Shown here: positions 32,173 to 36,245 of the stretch, one piece after another
Position numbering within the stretch: the first letter of the stretch is position 1
Layout of the letters: the number at the start of each line of letters is the position of its first letter
Origin: Chloroflexia bacterium
GTDB taxonomy: Bacteria > Chloroflexota > Chloroflexia > Thermomicrobiales > UBA6265
Direction of reading: 5' to 3'
NCBI GenBank assembly: GCA_030430125.1
Contig: JAUIGA010000001.1
Coordinates: forward strand, 1-36,245
DNA: 36,245 nt
The notes under the pieces: model-generated
What the model was told of the DNA's origin: nothing
Database searches by the model: none
Seen by the model: the letters and a program-made list of their open reading frames with translations, nothing else
Position numbers and translations under genes: made by a program

Positions 32173-33735
32173 GTGAGTACGAAGGACGACAAGCGCGCAA
32201 CCACCCCGAATGGGCTCGATTCGCACGACGTCGCCGGTCAGGTCGTCGAAGAGCGCCAGTTGCTCGTGGCGTCGAATCGCGGGCCGGTCACCTTTTCGCA
32301 GCGTGCCGACGGCAGCTTCTCGGCGCGCCAGGGCAGCGGCGGTCTGGTGACGGCCGTCAGCGCCGTGTTGCAGGGGCAACAGGCGATCTGGATCGCGGCC
32401 GCGATGACCGCCGGCGACCGGACCCGGGCAGCCGCCGCCGAGGAGGCCGGCGAGACGCTGATCACTCCACACGGTTCCGGTTCCCGGTTCAAGCTGCGAT
32501 TCGTGCTGCCCACAACCGAGGCCTACAATCAGTACTACAACGAAATCTCGAACCCGCTCCTCTGGTTCCTGCAGCACTACCTGTGGGACACCCCGCGTTC
32601 CCCTGACATTACGCACAAGACGTGGGAAGCCTGGCGCGAGGGGTATGTCACCGTCAACAGGATGTTTGCCGAGGAGATCATTCGCGCCTGCGACGGGCTC
32701 GACACCGAGCCCGTCATCATGCTGCAGGACTACCACCTGTATCTCTGCGGCGGCATGATCCGGGAGATGCGGCCGCAGGCGATCATCCAGCACTTCATTC
32801 ACATACCCTGGCCCGACCCGGATTACTGGCGTCTGCTTCCGGCGGAAATGCGCCGGGCCATCTGCGAAGGGATGCTGGGGTGCGACATCATCGGGTTCCA
32901 GACGCCGGACCACGCGCGCAGCTTCCTGTACACCTGCGAGGCGTACGTGCCTGACGTCGGTGTCAGCTATGGCGACGGCACCGTCACCTGGCAGGGGCGG
33001 ACGATCAAGGTGGCGCATTACCCGATATCCATTGACACCGAGGCTGTGCGGCGCACCGCGCACAGCCAGGAGGCGCGTGCCTACGAACGATACCTGCCTA
33101 CCTATTTCAACGAGTTCACCATCCTGCGCATCGACCGGGCCGAGCCGAGCAAGAACATCGTGCGTGGATTCAACGCCTTCGACCGCTTCCTGGAGGCGCA
33201 TCCGGAGTACAAGAATCGGGTGAATTTCATTGCGGTGACGCAACCCTCGCGCATGGATGTGGAGGAGTATCGCGACTATCTCGATGACATGAGCGCCACC
33301 GTTGGGCGGATCAACGCGAAGTACGCCAACGTCGAAACCGGCTGGCAGCCGATCACCATCATCATGGGCGAGAGCTATCCTCGCGTGCTGGCGGCGATGC
33401 GCTGGTACGATGTGCTGCTGGTCAATTCGATCATCGACGGGATGAACCTCGTCGCCAAGGAAGGCGCGCTCGTCAATGAGCGCAGCGGCGTCATCATCCT
33501 GTCGGAAGGCGCCGGCGCGGCGTTGCAGCTCGGCGAACATTGCCTGATGGTCTCGCCGGCCGACGTGGAAGGCACCGCCGAGGCGATTCACCAGGCGTTG
33601 ACGATGCCGTTCAGCGAGCGCCAGCGACGCGGTCGAGCCTTGCGAGAGCTGGTCGAACATGAGGATGTGCGCGAGTGGTTCCGCGATCAGCTCGCTGATA
33701 TCGGCGCGCTGGTCCAGTCCCGTCAGAGCCAGTGA
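32173..33735 (+). CDS. otsA: alpha,alpha-trehalose-phosphate synthase (GT20)
   Basis: This 520-residue glycosyltransferase joins a nucleotide-activated glucose to glucose 6-phosphate, making trehalose 6-phosphate for osmotic and desiccation protection. The GT20 features are LLVASNRGPVTF, GSGGLVTAV, WFLQHYLWD, LQDYHLYL, IQHFIHIPWP, LGCDIIGFQTPDH and VNSIIDGMNLVAKEGALVN with the conserved Asp of DGMNLV. The phosphate/nucleotide-binding Arg and Lys are in LRIDRAEPSKNIVRG, two residues longer than the RLDYSKG of E. coli OtsA, a variant seen in actinobacteria-like enzymes. The GTG at 32173 is chosen by ribosome-site spacing. No otsB phosphatase gene is seen within the window. Related pseudo-glycosyltransferases cannot be fully excluded. 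Confidence 0.9.
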   Translation: MSTKDDKRATTPNGLDSHDVAGQVVEERQLLVASNRGPVTFSQRADGSFSARQGSGGLVTAVSAVLQGQQAIWIAAAMTAGDRTRAAAAEEAGETLITPHGSGSRFKLRFVLPTTEAYNQYYNEISNPLLWFLQHYLWDTPRSPDITHKTWEAWREGYVTVNRMFAEEIIRACDGLDTEPVIMLQDYHLYLCGGMIREMRPQAIIQHFIHIPWPDPDYWRLLPAEMRRAICEGMLGCDIIGFQTPDHARSFLYTCEAYVPDVGVSYGDGTVTWQGRTIKVAHYPISIDTEAVRRTAHSQEARAYERYLPTYFNEFTILRIDRAEPSKNIVRGFNAFDRFLEAHPEYKNRVNFIAVTQPSRMDVEEYRDYLDDMSATVGRINAKYANVETGWQPITIIMGESYPRVLAAMRWYDVLLVNSIIDGMNLVAKEGALVNERSGVIILSEGAGAALQLGEHCLMVSPADVEGTAEAIHQALTMPFSERQRRGRALRELVEHEDVREWFRDQLADIGALVQSRQSQ

Positions 33736-33781
33736 TACGACGTTCGGATGATTGCTGAATCAATCGGGCAATGGGAACCCT

Positions 33782-33857
33782 GTAGTGCCGCCCCTGTGGC
33801 GGCCCGCAACGACCGGCCGCCTCAGGGCAGCCAGGGCGGCCACAAGGGCCGCCCGTA
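33782..33857. repeat. dispersed paired-hairpin repeat, copy 3
   Basis: The left arm has stem GCCGCC/GGCGGC with loop CCTGT (33787-33803), the same as at 12791. The right arm has an 8-bp stem GGGCGGCC with loop ACAAG (33834-33854), ending at CGTAC. It lies between the converging otsA and aspA genes, 46 bp after the otsA stop, so it may terminate both. The arms are about 30 bp apart. Confidence 0.8.
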
Positions 33858-33919
33858 CCACTGTCGATGTTGGTCAATACCCGGAATTTGGAGAACCCGC
33901 CCGGATTCATGTGGCGCGT

Positions 33920-35428
33920 TCACCCCTGTCCGTGCAGCAGGCGATAGGCGCGCGACAGCTGCGGCATACCGGAGTTCAGACCAGACAATCGGTCCGGGTG
34001 GAGGATCGCCTCGACGTCCGCGCGATCCATCAACCCTCCTTCCACGATGAGGTCGGCGACCCGTTCGCCTGTCGTCAGTGCCCGTTGGGCGATCGCGGCG
34101 GCGGCGGCGTAGCCGATGTACGGGATAAACGCAGTCGCGAGGCCCGCGAGGGAGGCGGATTCGTCGCTGAGCCGGCGCTCGTCGGTGGTGATTCCGTCGA
34201 TACAGTTCTCGCGCAGCGTGACGAGCGCCGCGGTGAGCCACTTCTGGCTTGTCAGCAATGCGTTTGCGATCACTGGCCCGAAGGCGTTGAGCTGCAGTTG
34301 CCCCGCCTCCGCGGCGACCGACACGACGACGTCGTTGCCGAGCACCCGGAACGCGACCTGATTGACGGCCTCGCAGATCACCGGATTCACCTTGCCCGGC
34401 ATGATGCTGGAGCCAGCCTGGCGCTCGGGCAGCCGGATATCCCCGATGCCGGCTTGCGGTCCGGACGACAACAGCCGCAAGTCGTTGCAGATCTTCGACA
34501 GCATCATCGCGAATCTGTTGATCGCCCCGGAGAGTTGCATGTAGGCGCCCATGTTGCTGGTGGTGGCGATCAGGTCGGTGGCGGTCCGCAGTTCGAGGCC
34601 GGTGATCTCGGCGAGATGGCGTCGAGCGGTCTCGGCGAACCGGTAGTCGGCGGCGATTCCGGTCCCGATCGCGGTGGCGCCGAGACTGATCGTGCGGAGG
34701 GGCGGTCGAACCTGCTCCAGCTCGAACCGGCTCTCGCGCACCATCGTCGCGAACCCGCCGAACTCCTGCCCAAGCGTCATCGGCACCGCGTCTTGCAGCT
34801 GGGTGCGGCCGACCTTGACGACGTGGGCGAACTCGTTCGCTTTCGCGCTGAACGAATCCTCGAGCCGTGTCATCTCGGCGATCAGGCGGTCGAGCAGACG
34901 GTGCAGCGTCAGGCGGAGCGCGGTTGGATAGGTGTCATTGGTGCTCTGGCTGCGGTTGACATCGTCGTTGGGCGAGATGTGCTCGTACTGGCCCTTTTCA
35001 TATCCACCAAGTTCCAGGGCGCGGTTGGCGATCACCTCGTTCACGTTCATGTTTGTCGAGGTGCCGGCGCCGCCCTGCATGATGTCGACGACGAACTGGT
35101 CGAGCAACCCGCCGCTCGCGATCTCGTCGCATGCCGCGTCAATCAGGTCGGCACGATCCCGCGAAAGTGACCCGATTTCCGCGTTGGCGCGCGCCGCTGC
35201 CTGTTTTACCTGCGCGTAGGCAACGATGAAGTCGGGAAACTCGGAGATCGCGTGTCCGGTGATCGCGAAGTTCTCGATTGCCCGGGCGGTGTTGACACCC
35301 CAGTACGCCGATGCCGGCACCCCCACGTCGCCCAGCGAATCGCGCTCGACCCGTGTCGGCTCGATGCGTCGAGGTTCCGTGGTTTGAACACTCGCATCGA
35401 ACGCTTCCTCCATCGCAACGGCAGTCAT
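33920..35428 (-). CDS. aspA: aspartate ammonia-lyase (class II fumarase/aspartase family)
   Basis: This 502-residue enzyme would remove ammonia from L-aspartate to give fumarate. The family signature GSSIMPGKVNPVICEAVNQVAFRVLGND contains the flexible SS loop with the catalytic Ser. VGRTQLQDAVPMTLGQEFGGF, GGAGTSTNMNVNEVIANRALEL and NDDVNRSQSTNDTYPTA are also present. NPVICEAVNQVAF and RTQLQDAVPMTLGQE are closer to AspA than to FumC (which has NPTQCEAMTMV). ATG 35428 is set by AGGAGG 5 nt upstream; the frame continues to 35488 without similarity. An N-terminal extension of about 25 residues precedes SLGDVGVPASAYWGVNT. It converges on otsA. Fumarase activity remains possible. Confidence 0.88.
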   Translation of the reverse strand: MTAVAMEEAFDASVQTTEPRRIEPTRVERDSLGDVGVPASAYWGVNTARAIENFAITGHAISEFPDFIVAYAQVKQAAARANAEIGSLSRDRADLIDAACDEIASGGLLDQFVVDIMQGGAGTSTNMNVNEVIANRALELGGYEKGQYEHISPNDDVNRSQSTNDTYPTALRLTLHRLLDRLIAEMTRLEDSFSAKANEFAHVVKVGRTQLQDAVPMTLGQEFGGFATMVRESRFELEQVRPPLRTISLGATAIGTGIAADYRFAETARRHLAEITGLELRTATDLIATTSNMGAYMQLSGAINRFAMMLSKICNDLRLLSSGPQAGIGDIRLPERQAGSSIMPGKVNPVICEAVNQVAFRVLGNDVVVSVAAEAGQLQLNAFGPVIANALLTSQKWLTAALVTLRENCIDGITTDERRLSDESASLAGLATAFIPYIGYAAAAAIAQRALTTGERVADLIVEGGLMDRADVEAILHPDRLSGLNSGMPQLSRAYRLLHGQG

Positions 35429-35609
35429 GCCATCCTCCTGCTGTGCGCCAGATCGCCGATGACCCGGCGCATGGTTGCACCGATCCACCCATGCTCCGCT
35501 GCGGCGAACTGAGGGCCGATGAGAGGGGGGATGCGCCCCCTGTTCGCACCGTCGCCGTCAAGTGTCGCCACGGCTTCCCACCGTGTGGACAAGAATCTGC
35601 GTGTGACGT

Positions 35610-35783
35610 TCAGTACAAGTTGTCTTCCTCGATATTGTACTGATCGCCCAACAGTCCTGTTGCATACATATAGCATGGAACCGTCGCCAGCGACAGCCTT
35701 TTCCGGAGATGCGCGACTGCGTTGTATGTGTCGAGCATGGAGAGATTCGCGTGACGCACCTGGATACTGCGGAGTCCAAACTG
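35610..35783 (-). pseudogene. possible remnant of a ferritin-like-domain protein
   Basis: The minus strand encodes about 57 residues ending in LATVPCYMYATGLLGDQYNIEEDNLY and a TGA at 35610-35612. The L-A-T-V-P-x-Y-x-Y-A pattern resembles the LEFATIPPYLYALYS segment of the ferritin-like family related to VioB. Upstream residues have no proper start with a ribosome site, and the stop comes just after the first conserved helix. Third-base GC is lower than in neighbouring genes. The simplest reading is a decayed fragment. The similarity is from memory and weak. Confidence 0.25.
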
Positions 35784-35863
35784 CTGGGCGGGGCGCCCAT
35801 GGTTGGCGTTCCGGCTTGTGCGCCGTGCACGCTTCCGGCGACAAGCCGGGGGCGATTTGCATA

Positions 35864-35892
35864 TTGACACCATTCATACCTCGTGGTGTGAT
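35864..35892 (+). promoter_or_regulatory. candidate promoter for the terminal substrate-binding-protein gene
   Basis: TTGACA (35864-35869) and TGTGAT (35887-35892) are 17 bp apart. The -35 is perfect and the -10 fits four of six. The start would be near 35899, leaving a leader of nearly 200 nt before ATG 36096, which is long for a simple gene. Confidence 0.55.
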
Positions 35893-36095
35893 GTGCCAAA
35901 TCCGGAAAGGTGCAAATTCGCGACCGCTGGCGCTTCCCATCATGCGCGGTGGGTACCTCAGCACGTCGCCCGCTTCAGCGGTCGGCAGTGGGGTGGTCGC
36001 GACGGCACTGCGATGCAAAGGGGTGCGACCTTCGAGACGACGCGAGATTCGGGATTCGGAACGACGCGGACGCATGGATCGAGGAGCTTGTACAC

Positions 36096-36245
36096 ATGTC
36101 TGTACGGAAGGCGATCGGTGGCAATCAGACGCGACGAGACCTGATCAAGACCGGAGCCGCGTTGTCGGCCGCAGCGGCTGGCATCAGCGCCAGCTCGACG
36201 TTGGCGCAGGATGGCGAGCCAATCGACCTGGAGCAGTGGAGCCCG
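36096..36245 (+). CDS. Tat-exported substrate-binding protein, N-terminal fragment
   Basis: The first 50 residues are visible and the gene runs off the window. The N-terminus has NQTRRDLIKTGAALSAAAAGISASS, with the twin-arginine motif TRRDLIK and a hydrophobic stretch, then STLAQDGEP, a likely cleavage point, and IDLEQWSP. In this lineage such a start usually belongs to an ABC-transporter substrate-binding protein for sugars or a similar solute, but the binding domain is outside the window. GAGGAG ends 9 nt before ATG 36096, a good ribosome site. The export signal is clear; the protein family is an inference. Confidence 0.65.
   Translation, partial: MSVRKAIGGNQTRRDLIKTGAALSAAAAGISASSTLAQDGEPIDLEQWSP

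Larger units (their letters stand above)
35429..36095. other. 667-bp region without an assured gene
   Basis: Between aspA and the last gene the sequence is less GC-rich than elsewhere (especially 35600-35680) and codon patterns are poor in every frame. It holds a possible gene remnant on the minus strand (35610-35783), a plus-strand promoter candidate (35864-35892), and a long leader with an 8-bp stem (35921-35928 with 35977-35984). The aspA promoter should be in 35430-35560, but I see no clear hexamers. Confidence 0.6.

Noticed and set aside
33920..35428. Class II fumarase (fumC)
   Set aside because: The VICEAVNQVAF and RTQLQDAVPMTLGQE segments fit aspartase better; fumarase is kept only as an alternative.
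1..36245. tRNA, rRNA, insertion sequences, integrases or prophage genes
   Set aside because: No T-arm-like sequence in a suitable context, no transposase or integrase motifs, and no att-like direct repeats were seen by eye; a tRNAscan or ISfinder search was not possible.

Overview
The window is GC-rich, gene-dense bacterial chromosome with no phage, IS, tRNA or rRNA sequence that I could see. Protein style suggests a Thermomicrobia-like member of the Chloroflexota. The signs are Tat-type lipid-free substrate-binding proteins with ATPVA-type low-complexity inserts, a LuxR-type STAND regulator, actinobacteria-like OtsA, and AGLVPAL-coding hairpin repeats. This assignment is inference from sequence style, not from a marker gene.

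Left part (1-9000): the tail of an M16 peptidase overlaps a MOSC-domain gene. A membrane-anchored sulfite-oxidase-fold molybdoenzyme and a HAD-IIA phosphatase follow. Convergent to these are a pyruvate kinase with potassium-independent-type residues and a two-gene FtsX/LolD-like ABC exporter, all on the minus strand.

Middle part (9200-23700): a four-gene OpuC-type osmoprotectant importer (permease, binding protein, ATPase, permease) has a hairpin between the binding protein and the ATPase. Next come an acidic-tailed membrane protein, an M20 dipeptidase, a CtBP-like D-2-hydroxyacid dehydrogenase, an ECF sigma/zinc-finger anti-sigma pair followed by a SIMPL protein, a 94-bp tandem repeat, and a probable minus-strand cluster of zinc-ribbon protein, release factor 3 and oligoendopeptidase F.

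Right part (23800-36245): a copper-resistance region holds copA, copZ and copB. Two promoters there each carry an ATACCC-N5-GGGTAT palindrome of CsoR type, but no csoR gene is present. A STAND/LuxR regulator with its own promoter sits between copA and copZ. Then come otsA, a class II aspartate ammonia-lyase on the minus strand, a 667-bp poorly coding region with a possible gene remnant, and the start of a Tat-exported substrate-binding protein.

Common themes are osmotic stress (OpuC, OtsA), metal stress (copper), and envelope signalling (sigma/anti-sigma). The most unusual non-coding signal is a dispersed family of paired GC-rich hairpins. Their stems differ between copies but remain complementary, while a five-base loop (CTTGT or its complement ACAAG) is kept.
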